64,000 bases of DNA from Microbacterium sp. Yaish 1. GTDB taxonomy: Bacteria; Actinomycetota; Actinomycetes; Actinomycetales; Microbacteriaceae. The translations under genes and the position numbers were made by a program. This document shows positions 1 to 8,584 of the stretch, piece after piece (position 1 is the stretch's first letter; each line of letters opens with the position of its first letter). The stretch covers positions 434,001-498,000 of the forward strand of contig NZ_NPMR01000002.1 of NCBI RefSeq assembly GCF_002245215.1. Reading direction: 5' to 3'. Under the pieces are notes generated by a model. It saw only the letters and a list, made by a program, of their open reading frames with translations. It did not search any database and was not told where the DNA came from.

Positions 1-1
1 G

Positions 2-634
2 AACTTCGTCCTGCCCATCAGCCACGACGAGGTCGTGCACGGCAAGGGCAGCCTGTTCACGCGCATGCCCGGCGATCACTGGCAGAAGCTCGCCAACATG
101 CGCGCTTACCTGGCGTACATGTGGGGCCACCCGGGAAAGCAGCTGCTCTTCATGGGGCAGGAGTTCGGGCAGATGTCGGAATGGTCCGAGTCGCGCGAGC
201 TCGACTGGTGGATGCTGGACCAGCCTGCCCATCGCGGCCTGCACGCCTTCGTCGCGGACATGAACCGCACCTACCGGGAGCAGTCTGCTCTGTGGTCGCG
301 GGATTCTGACGGCGAGGCCTTCTCTCGCCTGGGCGCGCCGAACTGGAACCCGAACGTCATGGCGTTCGCGCGCCGGGACCACCACGGCAACACCGTGGCC
401 GTGATCTGCAACTTCTCGGGAGTCCCGCTGCACGACTACACGCTCGAGCTGCCCGCGGACGGGCCGTGGCGCGAGGTCCTCAACAGCGACGCCGAGGTGT
501 ACGGCGGCTCGGGTGTCGGAAATTTCGGGACCGTTCACGCATCCGACGGACGCGCGACGATGGTCATCCCGCCTCTCGGCGTGCTGTGGCTGCACCACGC
601 CGCCGACGGGGCGCCGGCAGTCTCGGAGAGCTGA
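2..634 (+). CDS. glgB: 1,4-alpha-glucan branching enzyme, C-terminal part (5' truncated by window)
   Basis: Forms alpha-1,6 branches in glycogen in the cytoplasm. The frame is open from base 2 and reads NFVLPISHDEVVHGKGSL, which contains the conserved SHDE region of GH13 branching enzymes. QLLFMGQEFGQ and the C-terminal all-beta domain ending in PPLGVLWL are typical GlgB features. Only about the last 210 residues are present; the catalytic Asp and Glu lie upstream of the window. A strong bidirectional hairpin follows the stop, so this is the end of a plus-strand unit, probably a glycogen or trehalose cluster lying to the left. Confidence 0.95.
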   Translation, partial: NFVLPISHDEVVHGKGSLFTRMPGDHWQKLANMRAYLAYMWGHPGKQLLFMGQEFGQMSEWSESRELDWWMLDQPAHRGLHAFVADMNRTYREQSALWSRDSDGEAFSRLGAPNWNPNVMAFARRDHHGNTVAVICNFSGVPLHDYTLELPADGPWREVLNSDAEVYGGSGVGNFGTVHASDGRATMVIPPLGVLWLHHAADGAPAVSES

Positions 635-642
635 AGCAAACG

Positions 643-694
643 CGACATGGGCCCGGGGCATGTCACCATCGGTGACGGCCCCGGGCCCATGTCG
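643..694. terminator. Bidirectional hairpin terminator between glgB and the thioredoxin/TPR gene
   Basis: A perfect 16-bp stem (643-658 with 679-694) encloses a loop that carries its own small GTCACC/GGTGAC stem. It lies exactly between two convergent genes, 9 bp after the glgB stop and 6 bp before the end of the minus-strand gene. There is no long T-run, as is common for actinobacterial terminators. Confidence 0.85.
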
Positions 695-700
695 TCGGAT

Positions 701-1642
701 TCAGAACATCAGCGAGGTCAAGCGCCGACGCGCGGCGAGGACGCGCGGATCGCTGTCCCCGACGAGACCGAACAGCTCGAGAAGCCGATCGCGTACGGTC
801 GCCCGAGCCTCACCGTCGACCGCCGCGAAGAGATCGAGCAGTCGCCCGAAGGCATCGTCGACGTGACCGCCGGCGACGTCGAGGTCGGCGACGCGGAGCT
901 GCGCCTCGACGTCCAGCGGAGCGGATGCCGCGGCGGCACGTGCCTCGCCGAGGTCGAGCCCCTGCACGCGATCGAGCAGCTTGACCTGTCCGAGCCCGGC
1001 CTGAGCGTCGGCATCGCGGGGGTTCTCCGCGAGCGCGCGCTCGTAGGCGCTGATGGCGCGCGGGTAGTCGCCGGCCTCGATCGCGGCATAGGCCTCGGCG
1101 TGCAGCGGGGGCAGCGGCGCCTCGGCAGCCTCTTCGGCCGACTCCGTTCCCTCGTCCGTCGGAACGGTGCCGGTCACACCGTGCTGGGCGGCGAGCTGCA
1201 GCAGCTGCGCGAACACTTCGCGCACCTGCTGCTCGGGAACGGCGCCGGTGAACAGCGGCACGGGCTGACCGGCGACGAGCGCGACCACCATCGGGATGGA
1301 CTGAGCCCGGAACCCCTGCGCCAGCTGCGGGTTCGCGTCGACGTCCACCTTCGCCAGGACCACCCGGCCGGCGAGCTCGGTGACGACCTTCTCGAGGACG
1401 GGGCTCAACTGCTTGCACGGCCCGCACCACTCGGCCCAGAGATCGACGACGACCGGGACGGTCCGCGAGAGCTCCAGGACCTCGCCGAACGTCTGGTCGG
1501 TCACGTCGAAGATCAGCCGCGAGCCGCCCGCCGGCTGCTCGGCGGAAGCGGGCCCGGCCGGAGCAGGCGCCGCGGGGCGATGACGCAGCGATGACAGATC
1601 GAGGGCTCCGCGGAGCACGGCACTGGGAGACGGATCGCTCAT
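701..1642 (-). CDS. Thioredoxin-domain/TPR protein (YbbN/CnoX-like co-chaperone)
   Basis: A 313-aa cytoplasmic protein. After a Pro/Ala-rich N-terminus (to about residue 40) comes a thioredoxin fold (about 42-150) with an intact WCGPC active site (Cys73 and Cys76) and the cis-Pro segment SIPMVV. A C-terminal region (about 180-313) consists of TPR-like helices, with an AYAAIEAGDYPRAISAYERA repeat. This is the architecture of YbbN/CnoX, a redox-regulated holdase that cooperates with chaperones. The start ATG directly abuts the TGA of the upstream 594-aa gene, so the two are probably cotranscribed. Function is by family analogy; the E. coli protein has SxxC whereas this one could be a true disulfide reductase. 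Confidence 0.85.
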   Translation of the reverse strand: MSDPSPSAVLRGALDLSSLRHRPAAPAPAGPASAEQPAGGSRLIFDVTDQTFGEVLELSRTVPVVVDLWAEWCGPCKQLSPVLEKVVTELAGRVVLAKVDVDANPQLAQGFRAQSIPMVVALVAGQPVPLFTGAVPEQQVREVFAQLLQLAAQHGVTGTVPTDEGTESAEEAAEAPLPPLHAEAYAAIEAGDYPRAISAYERALAENPRDADAQAGLGQVKLLDRVQGLDLGEARAAAASAPLDVEAQLRVADLDVAGGHVDDAFGRLLDLFAAVDGEARATVRDRLLELFGLVGDSDPRVLAARRRLTSLMF

Positions 1643-3427
1643 TCAGACAACCTTCGCTGAGAGGACATTGGAACGGTAGCCGAGGAACTGGATCGGCTCG
1701 GACGAGCCCGCACCGGGCACGAAGAAGAACAGCTGGTCGGCGTACGTCGTGGTGAAGCCCGTCGAGGACTGCGACACGCCTGTCAGCGCGCTGGCCACCG
1801 GGTTGGTGTCGGGGACGTTGATGACGGCGTCGGGATTGCTCGGCGTGAACGTGTGGTCCTCGGTGATCGTCACCGCGACGACCGCGCCGCTCTCGAGCGT
1901 CTGCAACGCGATGGGCGCCTGCGTGCCCGCCTGCGTCGTGAAGGACACCGTTCCGGTCTCGGCACCGGTCTGGTTGAAGTCGTTGACGATCTGCTCGCGG
2001 TTGGACGCGACGCCGGAGCGGAAGGCATCCCCCTCCGCCTCGAAGAGGCGCGCGTACGGGCTCGCATCGCCGTTAGTGAGCAGGTCGGCGTATGCCGCGG
2101 CGAGATCCTTCGGGGGCAGCACGAGGAACGGCGAGTCCGGGGCGACCTGCGCAGCGCCGAGGTAGGCGGGAGCGAGTTCCGGGAACGAGTCGGTCGCAAG
2201 CTCCGCGATGTATCCGAGCTTGTAGTTGGACCAGGGGTCCTGCTGGCTGACCGTCATGATCGTGTCCGACGCGCCTTCGCCGCCGTCGACGACCGCGAGG
2301 AAGGTCCGCGGCCACTTGTCGAAGGTCTCCGGCAGCAGGATCTCGAGCGGCTCGGCGGGAATGGGAGGCAACGGCGCGCGATCGGCGATCTTCGACCGCA
2401 GCGTGTAGTTGGTCTCGCGCTCCGCCAGAGCGGTTCCGGCGAGGCGCGTCGCCGCCAGCGCGGCGTCGGCGCTCGCGTCCGCTGTCGAGACGTCCTCGGC
2501 GATGCGGGTCAGGATGCGCTCCGCCTGCTGCTGGGTCACGGCGGGGGGCGCCTGGTCGGGATCCGCGACCACCGTCGCGGTGGGAGAAGGCGTCGGGCTC
2601 GGCGCGAGCTGCGGCCAGGCGTCAGCGGAACACCCGGACAGCGCGACGATCGAAACGAGCGGGAGAGCGAGCAGCGCCTGGCGACCACGGGTCAGCCGGC
2701 GGCGCGGCGGCGTGGACGAGATGACGCCCTTGGCCTCGTCGTCGACGGTGAGGTCGATGGGCTGCGTGGCGGTCATGGGGAGGCCCTTCCGACGCGGACC
2801 GCGCGACCGGCGCAGGTGACGCCAGCCGAGCGCGTACATGACGATGCCGAACGCGAGGAGGATCCCTCCGCCCACGATGAGAGGGCCCGCCCACGGCGTG
2901 TTCGACTCGATGGGCCACGTCACCTGGATGTCGGCGGGTGCGGCGGCCGTGCCGTCCGACGCGATGAGGACACTCATGTCCTGCGGCAGCTGCAACGAGG
3001 TCGTCAGCGCGCCGTCGCGCTGGAACTCCTCGAGCCAGAGGTCCGAGCCGACGGGGGACGGCATCGCAGGAACGGTTCCGTCCGCGCTCGGCGCGGGCGC
3101 CGACGCAGCGGCGACCTCGGTCGTCGTGATGGCGCCGTCCTCGTCGACGTCGAGCCGCGTGTAGTCCGTGCGCGCGAGCCACGCGGTCACGTCCGAGGAC
3201 CGGCCGTACGCGGCGAAGACGGTACCGGACCCCTGCACGCTCAGCGACTGGGCTCCCGGCCGCGATGTCAGGACCGACCCGTCGATGAGTGTGAACGGCG
3301 CGTCTGCGGCCACCGTCACCGACTCGGTCACGCTCTCGGGTCCGCGCAGGATCGTACGCTGCGCGATGCCCGCACCGATCATGACGGTCGCCAGGACGAA
3401 CGCGACAACAGCCCACACGAAACGCAC
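1643..3427 (-). CDS. Two-part membrane protein with an internal lipoprotein-like signal (uncharacterised)
   Basis: About 594 aa from a GTG at 3427. This start is preferred over the ATG at 3445 because GGAGAGG lies 9 nt upstream and it gives the clean start MRFVWAVVAFVLA. The order is: TM helix (about 4-24), extracellular domain of about 150 residues, second TM helix (about 180-200), basic cytoplasmic linker, then a third hydrophobic segment ending in LSGC (Cys about 266), followed by a Pro/Thr/Ser-rich stretch and a large secreted-looking domain. The third segment looks exactly like a lipoprotein signal, so the gene reads like a membrane protein fused to a lipoprotein. No enzymatic motif was recognised. 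It is cotranscribed with the thioredoxin/TPR gene. Confidence 0.7.
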   Translation of the reverse strand: MRFVWAVVAFVLATVMIGAGIAQRTILRGPESVTESVTVAADAPFTLIDGSVLTSRPGAQSLSVQGSGTVFAAYGRSSDVTAWLARTDYTRLDVDEDGAITTTEVAAASAPAPSADGTVPAMPSPVGSDLWLEEFQRDGALTTSLQLPQDMSVLIASDGTAAAPADIQVTWPIESNTPWAGPLIVGGGILLAFGIVMYALGWRHLRRSRGPRRKGLPMTATQPIDLTVDDEAKGVISSTPPRRRLTRGRQALLALPLVSIVALSGCSADAWPQLAPSPTPSPTATVVADPDQAPPAVTQQQAERILTRIAEDVSTADASADAALAATRLAGTALAERETNYTLRSKIADRAPLPPIPAEPLEILLPETFDKWPRTFLAVVDGGEGASDTIMTVSQQDPWSNYKLGYIAELATDSFPELAPAYLGAAQVAPDSPFLVLPPKDLAAAYADLLTNGDASPYARLFEAEGDAFRSGVASNREQIVNDFNQTGAETGTVSFTTQAGTQAPIALQTLESGAVVAVTITEDHTFTPSNPDAVINVPDTNPVASALTGVSQSSTGFTTTYADQLFFFVPGAGSSEPIQFLGYRSNVLSAKVV

Positions 3428-3582
3428 GAAGAAACACCTCTCCACATCCGGAACGGGACCACCGAACGCTTGATCGACGTTCCAGAGTATCCAAAACGAC
3501 CTGAAAAGGTCGTGAAAGGGGCGCCTCCCGCCGAAACCCCGCTCGGATCGTAAAGTGAGGTGATTCGACCCCGGAGGCGCTC
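3428..3582. promoter_or_regulatory. Divergent intergenic region with a small inverted repeat
   Basis: This 155-bp region separates two divergent genes. It contains a 7-bp inverted repeat around GAAA (3497-3503 with 3508-3514), a TAAAGT -10-like hexamer for the plus-strand gene at 3551-3556, and a TACTCT -10-like hexamer for the minus strand at 3485-3490. No good -35 elements were seen. The repeat could be an operator for either gene. Confidence 0.4.
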
Positions 3583-4653
3583 GTGAAGATCCAGAACCCG
3601 TTTCGCACCGCGCTGATCGCCACCCTCGGCGTCGGCGTCGGCATCGTGATCATCGGGGGGATCCAGACCCTCTCGACGATCCTCCTCTACGTCGGTACCG
3701 CCCTCTTCCTCGCGCTGGGTCTCGATCCGGTCGTCTCCTGGCTCGAGCGGAGACGGCTGCCGCGCTGGGCGGCCCTCCTCATCACGTTCGCCGCGCTCCT
3801 CGCCGCCTTCGCGGGCATCATCCTGATGGTCGTGCCGATCATCGTGTCGCAGATCAGCCAGCTCGTCGCGGCCATCCAGGATCTCGTCACCAACGGCAAC
3901 TGGGACCCGGTCAACGCGGTCAAGGACTGGCTGACCGTCACGTTCCCGCAGCTGAACGTCGACGAGCTCTTCCAGTACCTCTCCGACTGGTACAACTCGC
4001 TCGACATCGGGGCGATCGGCGGATCCATCACCGGCTCGATCATCCTCATCGGCGGCGGCATCATCAGCGGCTTCACCGGCGCCGTCATCGTGCTGATCCT
4101 GACGATCTACTTCACCGCTTCGACCCCCAACCTGAAGGCCGCGGTCTACCAGCTCGTACCGGCTTCGCGCCGTCCGCGCTTCATCGACCTGGCAGAGCAG
4201 ATCACCGCATCCGTCGGGTTCTACGTCATGGGCCAGGTGTCCCTCGGCGTCATCAACGGTGTGCTCAGCGCGATCTTCCTGAGCGTCATCGGGGCGCCGT
4301 TCCCGGCGGTGCTCGCCGTCATCGCCTTCTTCTTCTCGCTCATCCCGCTCGTCGGAACCCTCACCGGCTCGGCGATCATCGTGCTGACCTGCCTCATCCC
4401 CGGTCTGTCCGAGCCCCAGACCGCACTGTGGGCGGCGATCTGGTACCTCGTCTACATGCAGGTCGAGGCGTACTTCATCTCGCCGCGCATCATGAACCGG
4501 GCGGTGTCGATCCCCGGTGCCGTCGTGGTCATCGCGGCTCTGGCGGGAGCCGCTCTGGGCCAGCTCCTCGGAGCACTCGTGGCGATCCCGGTGGCAGCCA
4601 GCATCCTGATCATCTACCGACAGGTCGTCATCCCGCGGCAGAACGAACGCTGA
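3583..4653 (+). CDS. AI-2E family transporter (PerM/YdiK type)
   Basis: A 356-aa polytopic membrane protein with about eight hydrophobic segments. The early segments are separated by an extended stretch around residues 100-150 (WDPVNAVKDWLTVTFPQLN), which is usual for this family. Conserved features include the GLDPVV and LPRWAA motifs near residue 45 and a C-terminal IPGAVVVIAALAGAALGQ segment. Members export autoinducer-2 or other small molecules, or act as Na+/H+ exchangers; the substrate cannot be told from sequence. The GTG start has GGAGG 5 nt upstream. It is convergent with the hydrolase gene 3 bp downstream. Confidence 0.85.
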   Translation: MKIQNPFRTALIATLGVGVGIVIIGGIQTLSTILLYVGTALFLALGLDPVVSWLERRRLPRWAALLITFAALLAAFAGIILMVVPIIVSQISQLVAAIQDLVTNGNWDPVNAVKDWLTVTFPQLNVDELFQYLSDWYNSLDIGAIGGSITGSIILIGGGIISGFTGAVIVLILTIYFTASTPNLKAAVYQLVPASRRPRFIDLAEQITASVGFYVMGQVSLGVINGVLSAIFLSVIGAPFPAVLAVIAFFFSLIPLVGTLTGSAIIVLTCLIPGLSEPQTALWAAIWYLVYMQVEAYFISPRIMNRAVSIPGAVVVIAALAGAALGQLLGALVAIPVAASILIIYRQVVIPRQNER

Positions 4654-4656
4654 CGG

Positions 4657-5376
4657 TCAGTCGTCGTCCCACTCCTCGGCGAGCGGCAGCGCGTCGGGAT
4701 TGACGGCGGCGACGATCTCGGTGAGGACGCGACGAGTCTGGTTCTCCCCCACCCACAGATGCTTCCCGCCCTCGACCGCGATGAGGGTCGCGTGCGGGAT
4801 CGCCGCGAATCGCTCCCGCGCTTCGGCTGGTCTGAGATAGTCGTCGAACTCGGGCACGACGATCACGACGCGTCGCTCGTCGTCGGCCCAGGCGGCCACC
4901 TCGTCGGGTGTGGCGCGGTGCAGCGGCGGCGAGAGCAGGATCACGCCCTCGATATCGTGGTCGCGCCCGTACTTGAGGGCGAGCTCCGTGCCGAAGGACC
5001 AGCCGACGAGCCAGGGCCGGGGCAGGCCCCGCTCCCGCACGAACGCCATCGCCGCGGCGACGTCGAACACCTCGCCGACACCGCCCTCGAAGGCGCCGTC
5101 GCTCGTGCCACGCGGCGACGTGGTCCCGCGTGTGTTGAAACGCAGCACGGCCAGATCGGCGAGGGCCGGGAGCCGGCCCGCAGCCTTGCGCAGGATGTGC
5201 GAGTCCATGAAGCCGCCCGCCGTCGGCAGCGGATGTAGCGTGACGAGCGTCGCGACCGGGTCACGGTCCTGCGGCAGCGCGAGCTCACCCACCAGCGTCA
5301 GGTCGTCGAGCGTGTGCAGCTCGATGTCTTCACGCCGCGCCGGGAGCTGAACGGGTCCGCGGATCTCGAAGCTCAT
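4657..5376 (-). CDS. Alpha/beta hydrolase
   Basis: A 239-aa cytoplasmic alpha/beta hydrolase. The nucleophile elbow is GWSFGT (Ser127), the probable acid lies in PEFDDY, and the catalytic His is in GGKHLW near the C-terminus. The early LHPLPTAGG stretch is typical of the dienelactone-hydrolase/YcjY-like group. The ATG at 5376 is chosen over an upstream in-frame ATG because it has GGAGGA 4 nt upstream and overlaps the stop of the preceding gene as ATGA. The substrate is unknown. Confidence 0.85.
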   Translation of the reverse strand: MSFEIRGPVQLPARREDIELHTLDDLTLVGELALPQDRDPVATLVTLHPLPTAGGFMDSHILRKAAGRLPALADLAVLRFNTRGTTSPRGTSDGAFEGGVGEVFDVAAAMAFVRERGLPRPWLVGWSFGTELALKYGRDHDIEGVILLSPPLHRATPDEVAAWADDERRVVIVVPEFDDYLRPAEARERFAAIPHATLIAVEGGKHLWVGENQTRRVLTEIVAAVNPDALPLAEEWDDD

Positions 5377-5654
5377 GCGATCCTCCAACATGCCGAATGC
5401 CAATGCCGACGCGCGGCCAGATCCGCGGCGTCGCCCAGGACGCCGTCCGCGCGCCATGCGACCACGTGCGGGGTCGCCGGAGTGATGTCACGCCCGCAGC
5501 CGGGGCAGGTGTAGGTCTTCTGCGCCTGCGCCGCCGACACGGGCTGGACGGTCCATTCGACGCCGCGTCGCGTCTCGGAGCGCTTCCAGCCGCTCAGCAG
5601 CCGATCGAGCGAATCGTCACGCGGCTCCGGCCGGCGCCGGTTGGAACGGGGCAT
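5373..5654 (-). CDS. Conserved actinobacterial small zinc-ribbon-like protein
   Basis: A 93-aa protein, often labelled an ATP/GTP-binding protein in actinobacterial genomes although no P-loop is visible. The basic N-terminus RSNRRRPEPRD is followed by a TVQPVSAAQAQKTYTCPGCG core with a CxxC pair, and later HVVAWRADG and HWHSACW, which could supply the remaining metal ligands (His and Cys). A structural zinc is therefore plausible. The start is placed at the internal MPRSNRR rather than an upstream in-frame codon that would overlap the next gene. It is translationally coupled to the hydrolase gene by an ATGA overlap. Function unknown. Confidence 0.75.
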   Translation of the reverse strand: MPRSNRRRPEPRDDSLDRLLSGWKRSETRRGVEWTVQPVSAAQAQKTYTCPGCGRDITPATPHVVAWRADGVLGDAADLAARRHWHSACWRIA

Positions 5655-5664
5655 GAGGGCGCCG

Positions 5665-6348
5665 TCACCACCAGTGGTTGCTGGACCAGAACGCGTACGC
5701 TTCGCTCCAGCTTCCGTAGCGCCCCACGGCGTAGCCATTGGCCCACCTCAGGTTGTCGACGGGGTCGTAGCCGCTGCCCGGGACCTTGCTGCAGGGATAC
5801 GCCTGTACCAGCCCGCACGCACCCGAGGAGGCGTTCGTCGCGTTCGGATTCCAGCTGCTCTCGCGCGAGACGATGTAGTCGACGTATCCCCAGTCGCTCT
5901 CGGGGATGCCGGCGGCGCTCAGCCAGTCGGTCGACGATCCGCCACCGCTGTACATGACGGGCGCGGATCGCGTCGTCCCCGCGCTCTCACCCTCGACCGG
6001 GGTCGGCGTCGGCGTCGGAGTGGGCGTGGGCTTGGGCGCGACGTAGACGGTGAACCCGCTCCGGTCGAGATGCGCCGGGGCAGGAGCCGCGGCGTCTGTG
6101 GCGAGCGCCTGGGCGTCACCGCGGGAGTCGGCCCACAGCGACACGACCTCGACCGGCTTCTCCTGCGCGGCCGCGAGCGCCGTCCCGAGCGGGGCGAGGG
6201 CTCCCCCGGCCATGCCGAGGGCTGCGACGGCTGCGAAGACGGCGGACACCCCGCGCCGGCGCGACCAGCGCGCGGGTGCCGGCGACGACGGGACGCGCGC
6301 GACCGGGGTGCGCGTCGTGCGGCGGGTCACAGTCGAGCGAGAAGTCAC
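5665..6348 (-). CDS. Secreted transglycosylase-like (SLT-type) protein
   Basis: A 227-aa exported protein: Arg-rich N-terminus, hydrophobic signal segment (about 34-60), a variable region with a (Pro-Thr) repeat linker around residue 110, then a C-terminal domain of about 80 residues. That domain contains YIVSRESSWNP (catalytic Glu of lytic-transglycosylase-like domains), ASSGACGLVQAYPC and DNLRWANGYAVGRYGSW. The fold matches small actinobacterial and lactobacillar aggregation-promoting-factor/SLT domains that act on peptidoglycan. A probable disulfide joins the two Cys around GACGL and YPCSK. The gene stands alone on the minus strand, 10 bp upstream of the small zinc-ribbon gene. Confidence 0.85.
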   Translation of the reverse strand: MTSRSTVTRRTTRTPVARVPSSPAPARWSRRRGVSAVFAAVAALGMAGGALAPLGTALAAAQEKPVEVVSLWADSRGDAQALATDAAAPAPAHLDRSGFTVYVAPKPTPTPTPTPTPVEGESAGTTRSAPVMYSGGGSSTDWLSAAGIPESDWGYVDYIVSRESSWNPNATNASSGACGLVQAYPCSKVPGSGYDPVDNLRWANGYAVGRYGSWSEAYAFWSSNHWW

Positions 6349-6393
6349 AATGCCCTCGAGTTTAGCGAGGCGAGGGTCATCTCTCCATCAGAC

Positions 6394-6963
6394 TCACCCG
6401 ATGGCGAGAATGACGGACACGACTCCGTCGAGCACGGCGTCGACCTGCGCTTCACGGTAACCGCCGCGCTGCATCCGGAAGGCCACGGAGCGCACCTGCT
6501 CCACGGTGAGGGGTTCACCGGATTCGAGGTACCGCGCGATGCGGTCCGCGACGAGATCGACCTCGTCGATCCGGTAGCCGTAGGACAGCACGCTCACGCG
6601 GTCGAAGCGGCGGCGCTGAGGGCGCGACAGCCGGTCGAGGATCTCCTGAGCGAGATTCCGCGAGCGACCGACCCACGCACGCGCACCGGCGCGCGACAGG
6701 GCGCGTTCCCGCTCACGCGCGGCGAAGGCATCCTCGATCCGTCCGATCGCCGCATCGACGGGCGCGACGGCGTATCCCCCGCGCACGAGCGGGAATGCGG
6801 TCGCGCGGATGGCGGCAGAGTCGAGATCGTCCTCCTCGGACGATTCGAACGCCTCGCGAGCGCGACGCAGGAAAGCGTCGACGGCTGCGCGGTCGTATCC
6901 CTTCGCGCGCCCGTGGACCTCGGGGAACGGGCTCGTGGACAGGGAACTCTCGGTCGAAGTCAT
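6394..6963 (-). CDS. DivIVA-motif protein with four GYxxxxVD repeats
   Basis: 189 aa from MTSTESS; this start overlaps the cdsA stop as ATGA. Four copies of a GY-x4-VD motif are evenly spread (GYDRAAVD, GYAVAPVD, GYRIDEVD, GYREAQVD), each followed by a short helix. This matches the N-terminal motif of DivIVA/Wag31 and SepF-like polar proteins, but the long coiled coil is absent. Proteins of this type sit beside cdsA in many actinobacteria. A role in linking phospholipid synthesis to polar growth is only inference. Confidence 0.75.
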   Translation of the reverse strand: MTSTESSLSTSPFPEVHGRAKGYDRAAVDAFLRRAREAFESSEEDDLDSAAIRATAFPLVRGGYAVAPVDAAIGRIEDAFAARERERALSRAGARAWVGRSRNLAQEILDRLSRPQRRRFDRVSVLSYGYRIDEVDLVADRIARYLESGEPLTVEQVRSVAFRMQRGGYREAQVDAVLDGVVSVILAIG

Positions 6964-7970
6964 GACATCACCAGGGGGGACAGAGCGTGGAACAGGACGA
7001 GCGCGACGACGGTGGACGGCAGGATCGAATCGAGACGGTCGAGCACTCCCCCGTGGCCCGGCAGCCACGAGCTCATGTCCTTGATCCCGAGATCCCGTTT
7101 GATCATCGACTCGGCCAGGTCGCCCACCGTCGCGGAACCCAGGATCACCAGACCGATGATCACGCCCGTCCAGGCAGGCAGTCCCAGAAGCAGCCAGGCG
7201 AACCCGACCGCGACGAGCACAGCCACGACGCCCGCTCCTGCGAAGCCCTCCCAGGTCTTCTTCGGGCTGATCCGCGGGGCCATCGCGTGCTTACCGAATG
7301 CGAGGCCGGCAGCATAAGCGCCGGTGTCGGCGCCGACCACCACCGCGATCATCGCGAGCACCCAGAACTCGCCGCCGTCCTCACGCAGGAGGATCAGCAG
7401 CAGACTGCCGAGGAACGGCACATACAGCTGCACGAAGCCGCTGATGAGCACGTCGCTGAGCACCTGCCCGTAGCGGCGGCTCTCGACGCTCACCATCTGC
7501 GCCATCAGACGCCAGACGATCACCGACACGACGGCGGCGAACACGACCACCCAGTGGGTGCCGGCGTCGAGGAAGAAGCCGGCCGCGAGGACCGCGGCGC
7601 CGGCCACGAGCTGCGGCACGACGTCGACCCGACGGCCCGCGGCCTGCAGGGCCCGGACCAGCTCGAACACGCCGAGGAGAGCGACGGGGATCGCGAAGAG
7701 GACGAAGACCCACTTCACGAAGATGAGCGAACCGATGACGACGACGCCGATCGCGATGCCGATCAGGATCGCTACGAACAGATTGCGCCCCGTGCGCGCG
7801 TTGATGCGCTCGTTGGCCTGCTCGAAATCGGCGCGAGCTTTGCCGATCTGGTGTTCGAACTCCGTCCGAGCGGCGCGCACCTGATTCTGGAACGTCGAAT
7901 CACCGTGCTCGCGCGAACGGGAGCGCTCCCGCTCTGATCGAGACGGGGCGTCGTCGCCGGGTGCGCTCAT
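6960..7970 (-). CDS. cdsA: Phosphatidate cytidylyltransferase (CDP-diglyceride synthase)
   Basis: 336 aa. It converts phosphatidate and CTP to CDP-diacylglycerol at the cytoplasmic membrane, the branch point of phospholipid synthesis. A charged, helical cytoplasmic N-terminus of about 60 residues precedes about eight TM segments. The C-terminal family signature is present: SMIKRDLGIKDM followed by LPGHGGVLDRLDS. It lies directly after frr in the conserved rpsB-tsf-pyrH-frr-cdsA order and is coupled to the DivIVA-motif gene by ATGA. Confidence 0.95.
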   Translation of the reverse strand: MSAPGDDAPSRSERERSRSREHGDSTFQNQVRAARTEFEHQIGKARADFEQANERINARTGRNLFVAILIGIAIGVVVIGSLIFVKWVFVLFAIPVALLGVFELVRALQAAGRRVDVVPQLVAGAAVLAAGFFLDAGTHWVVVFAAVVSVIVWRLMAQMVSVESRRYGQVLSDVLISGFVQLYVPFLGSLLLILLREDGGEFWVLAMIAVVVGADTGAYAAGLAFGKHAMAPRISPKKTWEGFAGAGVVAVLVAVGFAWLLLGLPAWTGVIIGLVILGSATVGDLAESMIKRDLGIKDMSSWLPGHGGVLDRLDSILPSTVVALVLFHALSPLVMS

Positions 7971-7975
7971 CGGTC

Positions 7976-8530
7976 TCAGACCTCGAGGAGCTCGGCCTCT
8001 TTGCGCTTGAGCGCGTCGTCGATGAGGTCGACGTGAGCGCGCGTGAGCCCGTCGAGCTCCTTCTCCGCGCGCACGAGCTCGTCCTCGCCGACCTCGCTCT
8101 TGAGACCGTCGAGCTCGTCCTTCGACTTGCGCCGGATGCCGCGCAGGTGGACCTTGTGGTCCTCGCCCTTCGAGCGGACGAGCTTGACGTACTCCTTGCG
8201 GCGCTCCTCCGTGAGCTCGGGCATGGTGACGCGCACGATGTTGCCGTCGTTCGTCGGGTTGACGCCCAGGTTCGGAGTGTCGCGGATGGCCTGCTCGATC
8301 GCCTTCAGCGCCGACTTGTCGTACGGCGTGACGATGATCGTCCGGGCCTCGGGCGTGTTCAGCGAGGCGAGCTGAGCGAGCGGAGTCGGCGACCCGTAGT
8401 AGTCGACGAGGATCTTCTGGAACAGCGCCGTGTTGGCACGCCCCGTTCGCACGGTGGAGAAGTCCTCCTTCGCCGCCTCGACGGCGCGTTCCATGCGGGC
8501 TTTCGTGTCAGCGAGGATCTCGGGGATCAC
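7976..8530 (-). CDS. frr: Ribosome recycling factor
   Basis: 184 aa. With EF-G it splits post-termination ribosomes. [11 protein letters not shown] and the C-terminal [28 protein letters not shown] are diagnostic. The start is set at GTG 8530 (reading [10 protein letters not shown]), which matches the usual family N-terminus and has GGAG just upstream; an ATG ten codons earlier gives a non-family extension. It follows pyrH after 54 bp and precedes cdsA after 5 bp. Confidence 0.96.
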   Translation of the reverse strand: MIPEILADTKARMERAVEAAKEDFSTVRTGRANTALFQKILVDYYGSPTPLAQLASLNTPEARTIIVTPYDKSALKAIEQAIRDTPNLGVNPTNDGNIVRVTMPELTEERRKEYVKLVRSKGEDHKVHLRGIRRKSKDELDGLKSEVGEDELVRAEKELDGLTRAHVDLIDDALKRKEAELLEV

Positions 8531-8584
8531 GTCACTCCATTCGTCGGTACGTCCGGTCAAGTCTAGTCTGCGGGCGGATGCCGC

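Noticed and set aside
5998..6042. Repeating GTCGGCGTCGGAGTGG-like DNA as a possible CRISPR or VNTR
   Set aside because: It encodes the Pro-Thr linker of the secreted transglycosylase-like protein; there are no spacers.
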